DNA of 21,265 nucleotides, taken from NCBI RefSeq assembly GCF_008831285.2, contig NW_022204884.1:1-21265 (forward strand), in the 5' to 3' direction. The translations under genes were made by a program, and so were the position numbers. The first letter of the stretch is position 1. Each line of letters starts with the position of its first letter. Below, piece by piece: positions 1 to 9,900 of the stretch. Under the pieces are notes generated by a model that made no database searches, was not told the origin of the DNA, and worked only from the letters and a program-made list of their open reading frames with translations. Origin of the DNA: Nymphaea colorata (taxonomy: Eukaryota; Streptophyta; Magnoliopsida; Nymphaeales; Nymphaeaceae).

Positions 1-3000
1 AAGCAAATCGAAAGCAAATGCACCCGACCGCGAACTACAAGGGAGTGAGAGGGTTACCGGCCAAGCTAATCTTGGCTTTCAGCAAGAAGGCCACGAGGTG
101 AATCCCCAACCTCGGGCAATGCAGCAACAAACGAGGAGGACTCCGGTTGAGGTCGGCAGCGAACTGGATCTCGCGATGAAGTGGACGCTACACCGGAAGT
201 CTTCAAATGGCTGGCTAGGGATGCCGACGAGTTGCTGGAATACGGCCCTCCTGGCCGTGAGCAAGGGACAGCAGCAAGTCACAAGCTACTGCTGGAAGAG
301 GCCCGCCTGGCCGTGAAGGGAGCGCGGCAGCAAGGGGTGTGCCGAAGCTGGAAGGGTCCCGCTGTGCGTGGGGATGACCTTCGGAAGGGCTGGGTTCGGT
401 ATAGAACCCGGGAGAGCCTAACTACGGGAAGGAGGAGAGCTCAGGCAGACCTAGCTACGAGGGAGGTCCGGCTATGGATGGCTGGCTAGGTCGTGGCTTA
501 GGTGAGCTAAGTCAAGGCTTAGGGACAGCTGGGACAAGGTGGACTAAGGACTGGCTTAGGTTCAGATGCGGCTGGGTTGACTTGAATCAAGTCAAGACGC
601 TAAGGAATGAAGAAGGTGCGGAAGAGAGGTGGCGGCTTGGGTCTAGCCGTGCAAGAGGTGGGTCCGAATCACTTAGGCAGCGTTGACCTTGGCTGCCTTA
701 GGACCTAGGGCTACTTTCCAGAATAAGAGGAAAGGAGGCTCAAGGACGCGGGTTACCAAAATGGATAAGTCGACTTAGGGGGTTGACTAGGTTGGCGCGT
801 GAAGGCTTACTCAAAACGAAGTAAGGCTTGGCGCGGTTGGGACTAACCTAAGGCGACGGAATGGTGGACTCGGCTAAGACTTTCCTAGCTGGTGAGGGTT
901 GACTTGGCTGGTCAAGGGTTCCTAAGGGGAGTGAAGCCAGGTGGCGGTTTCCTAACTAAGAAAGAGGGAGATGAGAAGGACGCCAATTGCCAAAGGCACG
1001 GGTTGGCGTGGAGATTTCCTTCCTTAGAGTGAGGAGGGAAGGGGGCGCCCAATTCCAAAATGAATTGAGAGCTAAGAGAGTTGCTAGAGAGAGACTAGCA
1101 AATTAGGAAATGATTCCAATCTCCTTCCTAATGAATAAGGAGGGAATTGGCTCGGCTTGCTCCCTAAATTCGTGAGTAGGGAGAGGCACGTGGCCTTTGC
1201 CAAAAAAGTAAGTCTTCAACTTATTGCTCGAGTTCTCTTTCTCTTCTTCTCAACGGACTCAAAGGGGACGAGCAAGGCAAAATGGGAAAGATGGGGGCTA
1301 AGGGGTCACGCTGGATAATACTAAAGTTAAGAGCATGAGGTGGCAAGGGGAGAACTCCATGCGAGAGGGACTAAAGACGGTGGAGGAAAAGAAAGGGAAA
1401 GTGCGATAACAAGGTTGACTCCAACGTTGACAAGTGTAAACCGTGGGACCTACAAGGAATTGGTTAACGAGGTGGAAGGAAGAAGCTGGCTCGGTTCAGG
1501 TGGGGTCAAGAGCGGTAAGCACGAGGTGGCAAGGAGCTAAGGTAAGATACCAAAAATGGAGGAGACGAGCTGGGGCAAGGAGGAGGTGGCACTCTCGTGT
1601 GACTTCCCTTCCAAGTTGGGAAACCTCGTGAGGATGCTAAGGGATGCGGTAAGGCTTGACGAGGGAAGGGAGACCTCGTGTGGGCCAAGGGCAAGGGTGG
1701 GCTGTATAGGTGGCAGATGGAGAGGGACTGGGCTGGCGTGATGTTAGGGATATGATTTGGGAGTAGGAGGTGGCACCCTCTCACGACTTCTCCAAAATGG
1801 AAATACGTGTGAGAGTCAACAAAAACGGTAGAGTGGCTGTACGATGGAAAAGGGAAAGACGTGTGGGGCAGGCTGCTCGACAAGGAGGGAGGGGCCAGCT
1901 GGTGAGGTGGCAGGATGGGTAAGCTAGGATTAGGACACGTGGCGACACCAAGGGTGAAGATTAAAGGCTGGACTCGGTTGACTAAAACAAGGCAACGAAG
2001 TTGGAAAGGGGATTGCGGCAAGGGGGAATCTACCGGATTTGGTGGATTACGATGGGCTATGGATTGATTCTCAGCTGGGACGAGATCAGCCAAGTGGGAC
2101 AGGTGGCTAGGTAAATCTGGGAGGCTAAGGGGATGGCTGACACGTGGTATAGGCAAGGACTGAGATTAAACACAAAAGAGAAGGAATAGGACTTACCAAA
2201 TGAAGACCGGCGGCCAAGGAAACGTGTGAAGCACCGGCGGCTAGGGTGTTTTGCCCTAGTGCGCTCCTCCAATGAATGGACCAGAATACCCTTAAGCTGA
2301 AATTGAACTTGTCCACGGTCAGGGGCAGATTAGTCCACGCCGGAAATAGGCCAAAGTCTGGCCGGAATCAACAGAAATTCCACCGGAGTTGCAGAATTCA
2401 GGCCGAGGCTAGAATACGCGATTAATCAACCGGATGAAGCTCGTTTTTCACTATTTGATTCCTCTTGATGGGGCGTCTTCTTCTTTGTATTCTTTTCTTT
2501 ATTTTGACGCCGTTTGATGCACCTTGCAAGCCCTTTTTGCTTGCTGGATTTGTGCATCCGCTTTGCTCAAAACGGAGGCAACCAAAGAGGCCCTTTTTTG
2601 AGGACGCTCGTGGGAGCCTTCGTGCGTAGCGTGAGGGGAAGAGCTTCAAGAATGCCAAGGAGTTCTTGAGACGCGTAAGCAAGGGTTTAATTCTGTTTTC
2701 AGCCGCGGGATGAGAGCTCAATCTCACGGGTGTACACCGAGGGATTGAAATCCACCTTCTAGCCGAACTCAAGATCAAAACCGAGCAACGTGTTGCTCAC
2801 CAACTTTTCTTGTTTTCTCTTCGTACTAACCTTTTTCTCTTGCGCTACTTTGATGTCTTTTGCTGCTACTACCAGGTCGCCCAAGTTGCTGCAGCCTTCC
2901 CGGGATGAAGACAGCCTCACAACCTTCTTTGTGTTTGAGAAGAAAGGCACCGTGCTTCAACAAAATGCTCGTGGGGTATTCTTCGTGGTCCGTTGGAGAC

Positions 3001-3987
3001 GCCGTGCGCCGGAGCTTGCTGCTATCCCAAGGCCGTGATCCTTAGGTCGAGGGGGAGAGGAAGAAACCAGAAAACAAGGTCGAGTGGAAGAGGGAGACCT
3101 TCAGTTGACAAGAGGGTAAAGGGATGCGTCCTTCACCTAAGGGGCTGGAATGAAGAGGACGCCATGGAGGATGACATTAGGGCATGGAGATCCTTGAGGA
3201 CGAGTGGTCGAAGAAGACGTTGTGCCATGGGTGACGAGGGACGCCAAGGGGATTAGGGAGACCACCGCGGGAGAGGGGTGAGCCAAGGGGAGTACGAGAG
3301 AGAGAAAGGGCATTCCGCCCAACACAATTCCTCAATTCATTTTCATTATTCAAAAGCATACTGATTACATGAAATCAAAGACTTAAATAACTTCCTAATC
3401 AACTCGGTTCACATTCCGAACCGGTTCACTAAAGAAACAAATCAAAAACGGACTCAAATGGATCCAAAAACGGAACTCAAATGAAATCCAAAAACGGAGC
3501 TCCATGGGATCCAAAAACGGAACTCAATGGGGTCCAAAAACGGAACTCCATGGGATCGAAAAACGAGCTCCAAAAAATCAATCCTAATGGACGCTATTCG
3601 TCCAAATAAAATGGTCTGTGGATCATTTGATCCACTTGCTTGGGCGCATGGTTGAGCTTGGACCGGCTCAACCCCCTTTTGCCTAGGTTCGACCTAGACT
3701 ACCTCTTGTGATTGGGTTAGGACTCGACTATTGGTTAGACCATTCAAGTACGGGAGAGTCCTAAAAAACGGATCAAAGCCACCTTGAGGTTTAATCTAAT
3801 TTCGCTCACGCTTGGCCGTTGTTGCTCCGCCCGCTCCGCCTCTGCAAGAACTCCAAGCTGTAAGTATTCCTCTGAAGCTGGCCTAGATACCTTGCTGGAC
3901 TCACGTCCAGCCCTTACGAGCCAAGTCGGACCCGGCTTGGTCCTTGGTTCAGCCCTTACAAGCTGGCTAGATTTTTGGCTCGTAACA
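1..3987 (-). mobile_element. LTR copy A (3' LTR of the element; left end outside window)
   Basis: On the minus strand this LTR begins TGTTACGAGCC at 3987, directly after a purine tract, and runs left out of the window. Comparison with copies B and D shows that about 410 bp of its 3' end are missing. Positions 1 to about 2450 align with 15479-17950 of copy D at a nearly constant offset (15483 rising to 15499), with only scattered substitutions and small indels. The plus strand is purine-rich and the sense strand pyrimidine-rich. It carries the six-unit 23-bp minisatellite near 3448-3571. It is the only copy in the window that retains the true 5' LTR terminus. Short open frames occur on both strands but shift between copies through indels, so I do not treat them as genes. 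Confidence 0.75.
3448..3571 (-). repeat. 23-bp minisatellite in LTR A, about six units
   Basis: Sense-strand units share the core GAGTTCCGTTTTTGGA followed by about seven variable bases (mostly CCCCATG or similar). Roughly six imperfect units lie head to tail. The same array occurs at the same place in every LTR copy that reaches this region. Confidence 0.8.
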
Positions 3988-4002
3988 GATCCACCCTCCT
4001 TA
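3988..4002 (-). promoter_or_regulatory. Polypurine tract before the 3' LTR
   Basis: The minus strand reads AAGGAGGGTGGATC immediately before the LTR start TGTTACGAGCC. A purine run abutting the 3' LTR is the plus-strand priming site of LTR retrotransposons. The surrounding phrase, GGGACAAGCTCATTTT before the tract, resembles the end of the coding part of plant Ty3/gypsy elements. This fixes the orientation of the element as minus. Confidence 0.7.
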
Positions 4003-4409
4003 AAATGAGCTTGTCCCCAAGCTCTTGCTTTACCTTTTTCCGGATGGGTCTGAGTTCCACGTGCTACCCACATAAATTTTTCTTTTGGTCCATAGTCCCG
4101 GGGTAGTACTTCTAAGGAGTTCCTCTGGTTGAGGAAACTTCCTCTCGGCCCTTTCTTGAAAACTTGAGTGAAGACCCGAGTTGTCTTACTCGTTTCTTGA
4201 TGTGTCTTTCTGGGGCCATAGTCTCTAGGCAGCTGCCCGATGTGAAGCCTTTGCTGCCCTTGCTGCTGTTTGCTTCCGCTTATGCTCGCTTTCCGTGTGG
4301 TGGTCTGCCCGTGGTTCTGCGATTGCCAAGTGTTGCTGCTCACTAGGACAGGCCACTGCGCTTCTGCTGCGCGCTTACTATAGTCGGGGCCTAGTAATAA
4401 GCCTGACAT
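3988..4409 (-). pseudogene. Third segment of the internal coding remnant (C-terminal part)
   Basis: An open minus-strand frame begins with ATG at 4407-4409, is also open upstream of that ATG, and runs through the polypurine tract into the LTR until 3744. About 140 residues lie before the LTR and about 80 in it. The part before the LTR is hydrophilic, rich in Gln, Lys, Arg and Thr, and carries the motif LPRDYGP twice (residues about 60-66 and 102-108), with a third related DNA copy at the start of the segment. It ends in WGQAHFKEGG, which is the purine tract read as protein. I see no zinc knuckle, protease or polymerase motif. Its frame differs from that of the preceding segment, which stops at 4439, so one frame change separates them. 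The protein family is not recognised. It may be the end of a gag-like or accessory reading frame. Confidence 0.5.
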
Positions 4410-4438
4410 GTTTTGGTTAAGGGAGTCATGAGGATCCC

Positions 4439-5182
4439 TTAACTCCCGACTACAGTTTGGAGAGTCTGGAAATTGGTATGCTCTCCACGCTCTGGGTAGA
4501 GTTCCTCTATATAGTTTCCTAGAGTCGACAAGTTGTGTTGCCGACCACCTTTCCCAGACTGTATCTGACGCTGGGAAGAGGCAAAGGTGGTCACGGTGTA
4601 CTGAGCACCGGCTGCTCCTATGTCTGTCGCTTTAAGGTCATGACGCTCCTCAATAATATTTTCGTTTTCCTCTTCAGACTCAGGGAGGATTCCGTTTGTC
4701 TTTGCTAGGAGCTCTTCTTCAAACTGCTCCCGGATGTTAAGCGGTTTGGTTCTTTGCTTACACCCGGGTTTAGAACCCGTTTTGTTTCTTTTTGAGGCGG
4801 CAACTACCTCTTTTCCTTCTTGGCGCTGAACAAGAGAGGGTCTCTTGTCTTGGGCTCTATTTAGCTTGGCGTTTAGGCTTGTCAATTCTTGAGTCGCCCC
4901 TTGTTGGAGTTTCATACGTGCACTTTTGGGAGACTCAAAGAACTCGTGATCCATACCACCCTCCTTAGGTTGGTTCATAAGGATGCTAGGAGGTGGTAAC
5001 AACCCTTTGCTGCCCATGGCTGGCTGCCCCATTGTTTCTATCTTTGTTTGCTCACGGTTTTCTTGATTCCATGGCTCATCTGCCCATCTAAAAGGTGACG
5101 CTAGGGTGAAGATTTCTTCTTTGCTTTGCATCGGCGTCACTTTAGGACTTGCCTCAGGCGTTAGTTCTTCAAGTGGTGTCAC
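4439..5182 (-). pseudogene. Middle segment of the internal coding remnant
   Basis: This 247-codon minus-strand frame has no proper start: its first nominal codon is GTG, and the frame is open upstream to at least 5296, where it overlaps the preceding segment. A frame change around 5255-5340 therefore separates the two. The product is hydrophilic, with a basic stretch at about residues 80-145 (many Lys, Arg and Gln), then an acidic Glu-rich stretch, then a tail containing GNYIEELYPERGEH. There is no CCHC zinc knuckle, no Asp-Thr/Ser-Gly protease motif and no polymerase box. The charge pattern would suit a nucleic-acid-binding structural protein, but that is inference. I do not recognise the family. 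An unclassified gag-like or extra open reading frame of a plant retrotransposon is the best guess. Confidence 0.5.
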
Positions 5183-5253
5183 CCTACTATCCGCTTGTGT
5201 TAGGCTAGATGAGCACTCTTCGTTTGAGTTTGGACACGCTCTATTGCTTTCCC

Positions 5254-5688
5254 TTATTTGTTCTGACGTCTGGGTAGGTAGGGGAAGTAATCCTTCGTAG
5301 ATGCCATTGGAGTGCTTTGTGTCTCTTCGTCTTGCCGACTTATTCTATTGGTCGGGCCTTTGGTTTCACTTGTTGTTCTAGGTTGAACCCATTCCAAAGG
5401 CCGCATAGCACTGAATGTCTCGGCTGGGCCAAGTATGCCTTTAGTATCTTTTGACGTGATACTCGTGCTGCTCTTATGAATAGGGATAGGAGGGGCTCCA
5501 AGAATCCCTTTTTCTGAAATTTCAGTCCTTGCACGTTCTGAAGGCTTGAGGGCGCCGATTTTGGCACACTCCCGACTTGGCACTTTTACCTCTTCATCGC
5601 TTGAAGAATCGGTGCTACTCTCATCTTCGGATTCGGACGAAGTCTCTTCTTCGCTTTCTAACTCGTACTCTTTTGGCATTTTGTTCAT
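5254..5688 (-). pseudogene. First segment of the internal coding remnant (acidic, Ser-rich)
   Basis: A 144-codon minus-strand frame with ATG at 5686-5688 and a second ATG three codons on. Residues about 10-34 are an almost unbroken run of Ser, Glu and Asp, followed by a Lys, Pro, Ser and Thr-rich region, so the product would be largely disordered. No known domain is visible. The frame stays open upstream of the ATG to 5718 and meets a stop only at 5719-5721, where homology to the inverted LTR fragment begins. The true N-terminus may therefore have been cut off by that rearrangement, and the ATG may be internal. Downstream the frame breaks and continues in the next segment. The low-complexity acidic stretch makes any similarity-based identification risky. 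Confidence 0.5.
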
Positions 5689-5721
5689 AGGCGTCTTTAG
5701 GGAGAAGGAGAGGATTTCTCA

Positions 5722-6660
5722 TCGCAACATCCTTGGTCAACCCCGTAAGTCGACCTCTCCTACTTTGGCCACCCGTGCCTTGACCCTCCTTTCCTCTATT
5801 TCTGGAAAGTAGCCCTAGGTCCTAAGGCAGCCAAGGTCAACGCTGCCTAAGTGATTCGGACCCACCTCTTGCACGGCTAGACCCAAGCTGCCCCCTCTCT
5901 TCCGCACCTTCCTTATGCCTTAGCGTCTTGACTTAATTCAAGTCAATCCCAGCCGCATTTGAACCTAAGCCAGTCCTTAGTCCGCCTTGACCTGGCCAGC
6001 CACCCTTAACCGGACCCTCTCGTAGCTAGGTTTGCCCGAGCTCTAAACCGAGCTCTTATCTTTTCCCGTAGTTAGGTTCTTCCAGGTTCTAAACCGAACC
6101 CAGCCTTCCGAAGGTCCTCCCCTACGCACGGCGAGGCACTTCCAGTTCTGGTACCCTCTTGGAGCAGCGATCCCAGCACGGCCAGGAGGACCTATCCCAG
6201 CAGTAGCTAACCACTAGCTGCGGTCTCTTGCTCACGGCCAGGAGGGCCGTATTCCAGCAACACGTCCGGCGTCCATAGCCGGCAATTTGAAGACTGCCGG
6301 TGTAGCTTCCACCTCTTCGCGGGATCCAATCCGCTTCTTCCTCATCCGGAGATCTCCCTCACTGTTGCTGCATTGCCCGAGGTTGGGGATTCACCTCGTG
6401 GCCTCCTTGCGGACAGCCAAGACTAGCTTGGCCGGTAACACCCTCTCACTCCCTTGTAGTTTCGCGGGTCGGGTGCATTTGCTTTCGTATTTGCTTTAGC
6501 CCGGCTTCGGCCTTGGTTGATTCCAGCGGTACCTCGACGGCCCTTGGCCTAGACACGACCGCTAATCGACGAGCCTACCTAGGGTATTGGGTGTGGTTTG
6601 TTACGTATAGATGTGGTTGTGTGGTTTGATGGTTTGGATTGAGTGAGTTGCGAGAGTACT
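5722..6660 (+). mobile_element. F1: inverted LTR fragment inside the element
   Basis: This stretch closely matches 13912-14870 of copy C in the same orientation (offset 8190 at 5791, 8210 at 6601), so it is the 3'-proximal part of the LTR, inverted relative to copies A and B. It is cut on both sides: it enters the LTR about 1.2 kb from its end and stops about 230 bp short of the end. Compared with copy C it lacks about 21 bp near 5990, between two copies of CCTTGACC. It separates the coding remnant from the leader-like sequence. It could come from insertion of the element into itself, an inversion, or ectopic repair using copy C. Confidence 0.7.
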
Positions 6661-6910
6661 CTTGACTTCAAATTTTGTCAGTACTAAGAGGAGATAGTTA
6701 TCTGACTATGCTGAAAATTTCAGCTTGTTTTGACCTCGGGAAGTCACTGAAACTACATAATCTTCTGGCCGAACTGCTCCCGCAGACAGGTTCTGTACGT
6801 TCAGGCTTTGAGCACGTTGCAGGGCCAAAAACGTCGGGTTAAGGGCAGAATCTCTTCTGATGCCCTAAACAACTTTTGTAGCACATATAATTACGAGTCC
6901 GTCCACCAAT
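6661..6910 (-). other. Single-copy stretch, possible leader downstream of the 5' LTR
   Basis: These 250 bp have no second copy in the window. On the minus strand they follow directly on the 3' end of LTR B, where a retrotransposon has its primer-binding site and untranslated leader. They end abruptly at F1. Base composition is more AT-rich than the LTRs, and no convincing reading frame is present. The alternative is a piece of host or other-element sequence next to a truncated LTR. Confidence 0.4.
6894..6908 (-). promoter_or_regulatory. Candidate tRNA primer-binding site
   Basis: On the minus strand TGGTGGACGGACTCG begins two bases after the LTR end TAACA. The TGG start, complementary to the CCA tail of a tRNA, and the spacing suit a primer-binding site. 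I could not match it with confidence to a particular plant tRNA, and it is not the usual initiator-Met site (TGGTATCAGAGC). Confidence 0.35.
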
Positions 6911-9900
6911 TGTTAGGATCCCGACCCCAACGGGCCGACCCAAGGAGTCGAGGTCCTACTGCCAAGATCGCCTCGAGGAATTTAGACCAAAATCCTAAAC
7001 AAATTATACAAGGAACTACCCGGCCAGACAGGACCCCAGCGCAAACCGAATAGGACGTGATGAACAAGTAGGGGTAATCCCAAAAACCTAACTAACTCAA
7101 AACCTACTACAGAAATCTACGAGGGATGTGAGGCCGTACAAGCGTGCGCGATACAAAAGTACTCTCGCAACTCCCTCAATTCAAACCATTAAACCACACA
7201 AACCATGCTATACGTAACAAACCACACCCAATACCCTAAGTAGGCTCGTCGATTAGTGGTCGTGTCTAGGCCAAGGGCCGTCGAGGTACCGCTGGAATCA
7301 ACCAAGGCCAAAGCCGGGCTCAAGCAAATACGAAAGCAAATGCACCCGACCCGCGAAACTACAAGGGAGTCAGAGGGCGTTACCAGCCAAGCTATTCTTG
7401 GCTTTCAGCAAGAAGGCCACGAGGTGAATCCCCAACCTCGGGCAATGCAGCAACCGTGAGGAAGAACTCCGGAGGAAGAGGGCTGCAGCTGGATCCGCGC
7501 AGCAAGGTAGAAGCTACACCGGGAATCTTCAAATGGCCGGCTAAGGACGCCGGGCGTGTTGCTGGAAAACGGCCCTCCTGGCCGTGAGCAAGAGGCAGCA
7601 GCTTGTGTCTAGCTACTGCTGGGATAGGCCCTCCTGGCCGTGTGGGGAACGCGGCAGCAAGTGAGGTGCCGAAGCTGGAAGGGTCCCGTTGTGCGTGGGG
7701 AGAACCTTGGGCAAGGGAGGGTTCGGTCTAGAACCGGGAGAACCTAGCTACGGGTAGGAGGAGAGCTCAGTTAGAGCTCGGGCAGACCTAGCTACGAGTG
7801 AGGTCCGGCTATGGATGGCTGGCTAGGTCGAGGTTTAGGTGGGCTAAGTCAAGGCTTAAGGTCAGCTAGGACAAGGTAGACTAGGGACTGGCTTAGGATC
7901 AAATGCGGATGAGATTGACTTGAATTAAGTCAAGATCTAAGGAAGAGGAAGGTGCGTGCGGAAGGTGTGGCTTGGGTCTAGCCGTGCAAGAGGTGGGTCT
8001 GAATCACTTAGGACCTTGGCTGCCTTAGGACCTAGGGCTACTTTCCAGAAATAGAGGAAAGGAGGTTCAAGGACGTGGGTCACCAAATGGGAGAGGTCGA
8101 CCTAGAGAGGTTTGACTAAGGGGTGACGTGTTAAGGGTTTGACTAAAGGGGAGCAAGGAAGGGACTCGGCTAAGATTTCCTAAAGGGTGTTGACTGATCT
8201 GGTCAAAGGCTACGGGTTGCCTAAGGTGGGCCCGTACCAGGTACCTACGAAGAAGGAGGGAGGTTGAGAGGGCCCAAGTGCCAAGGAGGCAAGGGAGTTG
8301 GCGCTACGTTCTTCCTTCCAAAATGGGAGGAAGCTGTCCATGTGGTCTTCTTTCCTTAAGTTTTAAGGATAGATCCACACGTGGAGCAATGCCAAGGAGG
8401 CAACTCGTGGCAAGGGGAAGAGCCACTAAGAAGAGACGCTAGAAGAGAGCTAGCGAAAAGGAAAGGGAATGAGTCTTTCCTAACGAGAGGAAAGGGAGGA
8501 CGCGTGGCTGGCGTTAAGGGTAAGTTTCCAATTTGAAGCGCGTGGTTCTTCTTCTTCTCCTTTGCTCGGGCCAAGGGGATACACAGGGTCAAGAGTTGGC
8601 TAAGGCAAGGACTAAAGGGTAAGGTTGGCTACACTAAAGGGGAAAGCATGAGGTGGCAGGAGTTACACCTTATGCGAGAAGAATCGATGGACGGTGGGGC
8701 AAGGGGAACGAGAGGGAGAAGCAAGACGAGGGTGGGTTCTAAGGATGACAAGTGGAATATGTGGGGCCTACAAAGAATTGGTTGACGAGGTGGAAGGAAG
8801 GAGCTGGCTCGGTTTAGGTGGGGTCATGATGAGGGAGCACGAGGTGGAAAGGGGCTTGGGTAAGATACCAAAAATGGAGGAGACGAAGTTGGGAATGGGT
8901 TTTGGTAAGTAGGAGGTGGCGCTACCTCAAGATTCCAACACAAAAGGAAATTTGCGTGTGGTTTATAAGAAAGCGGTAGAAACTTAGGCGATGGAGCAAG
9001 GAGAAAGCGTGTGGGGTAGGCTGCTCGACAAGGAAGGAGGGACTAGCTGTGAGGTGGCAGGAGCTGCAACTGGGATGACGACACGTGGCGACACCAATGG
9101 CTAAGATGAGAGGAAGGACTCGGTTGACTACAAGATTGGCAACAAAATTGGTAAGGAGATTGCGAGGAGAGGGATTTACCGGATTTGGGGGAATTCGATG
9201 GAGTCTTGGATGATTCTCGGCTGGGACCGAATCAACCAAGTGGACAGGTGGCTAGGTAAATCTGGGAGGCTAAGGGGATGGCTGACACGTGGCTCACTCA
9301 AGGGCTAGGATTAAACAAAAGAGAGAAAGAATAGGACTTACCAAATGAAGACCGGCGGCCAAGGAAGGTGCGAGCTAGCACCGGCGGCTAGGGTGATTTA
9401 CCCTAGTGCGCTCCTCCAACAATGGACCAGAAAACCCTTGATTTGTAACTAAGCTTTTCCACGATCAGGGGCAGATTAGTCCACACCGGAATTAGCCAAA
9501 AGCTGGCCGGAATCAACAGAAAGTTCACCGGATTTGCTGAATTCAGGCCTAGCCTAAAACATGCGATTAATCAACCGGATGAAGCTCGTTTCCACTATTT
9601 GATTCCTCTTGATGGGGCGTCTTCTTCTTTGTAATCTTTTCTTTGTTTTGACGCCTTTTGATGCACTTTGCAAGCCCTTTTTGCTTGCTGGATTTGTGCA
9701 TCCGTTTTGCTCAAAAACGGAGGCAACCAAAGCGCTCTTGTGAGGATGCTCTTTGGGAACCTTCGTGCGTAGCGTGAGGGGAAGAACTTCAAGAACGCCA
9801 AGGAGTTCTGGAGACGCGTAAGCAAGAATTTGGTGCTGTTTTCAGCCTTGGGATGAGAGCTCAAACTCTCGGGTGTACACCGAGGGAGTGAAATCCTCCT

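Noticed and set aside
1506-2156. 216-codon Pro/Ser-rich open frame on the minus strand, with similar frames in C, D and E
   Set aside because: It lies wholly in the LTR, is broken or frame-shifted between copies by small indels, and its composition follows from the pyrimidine-rich sense strand. I see no domain.
3448-3571. CRISPR-like regularly spaced repeats
   Set aside because: Units are directly adjacent 23-mers with no unique spacers, in a plant LTR context with no cas genes.
4494-4502. TATATAG box on the minus strand
   Set aside because: It falls inside the open coding remnant and not near an LTR start; composition alone explains it.
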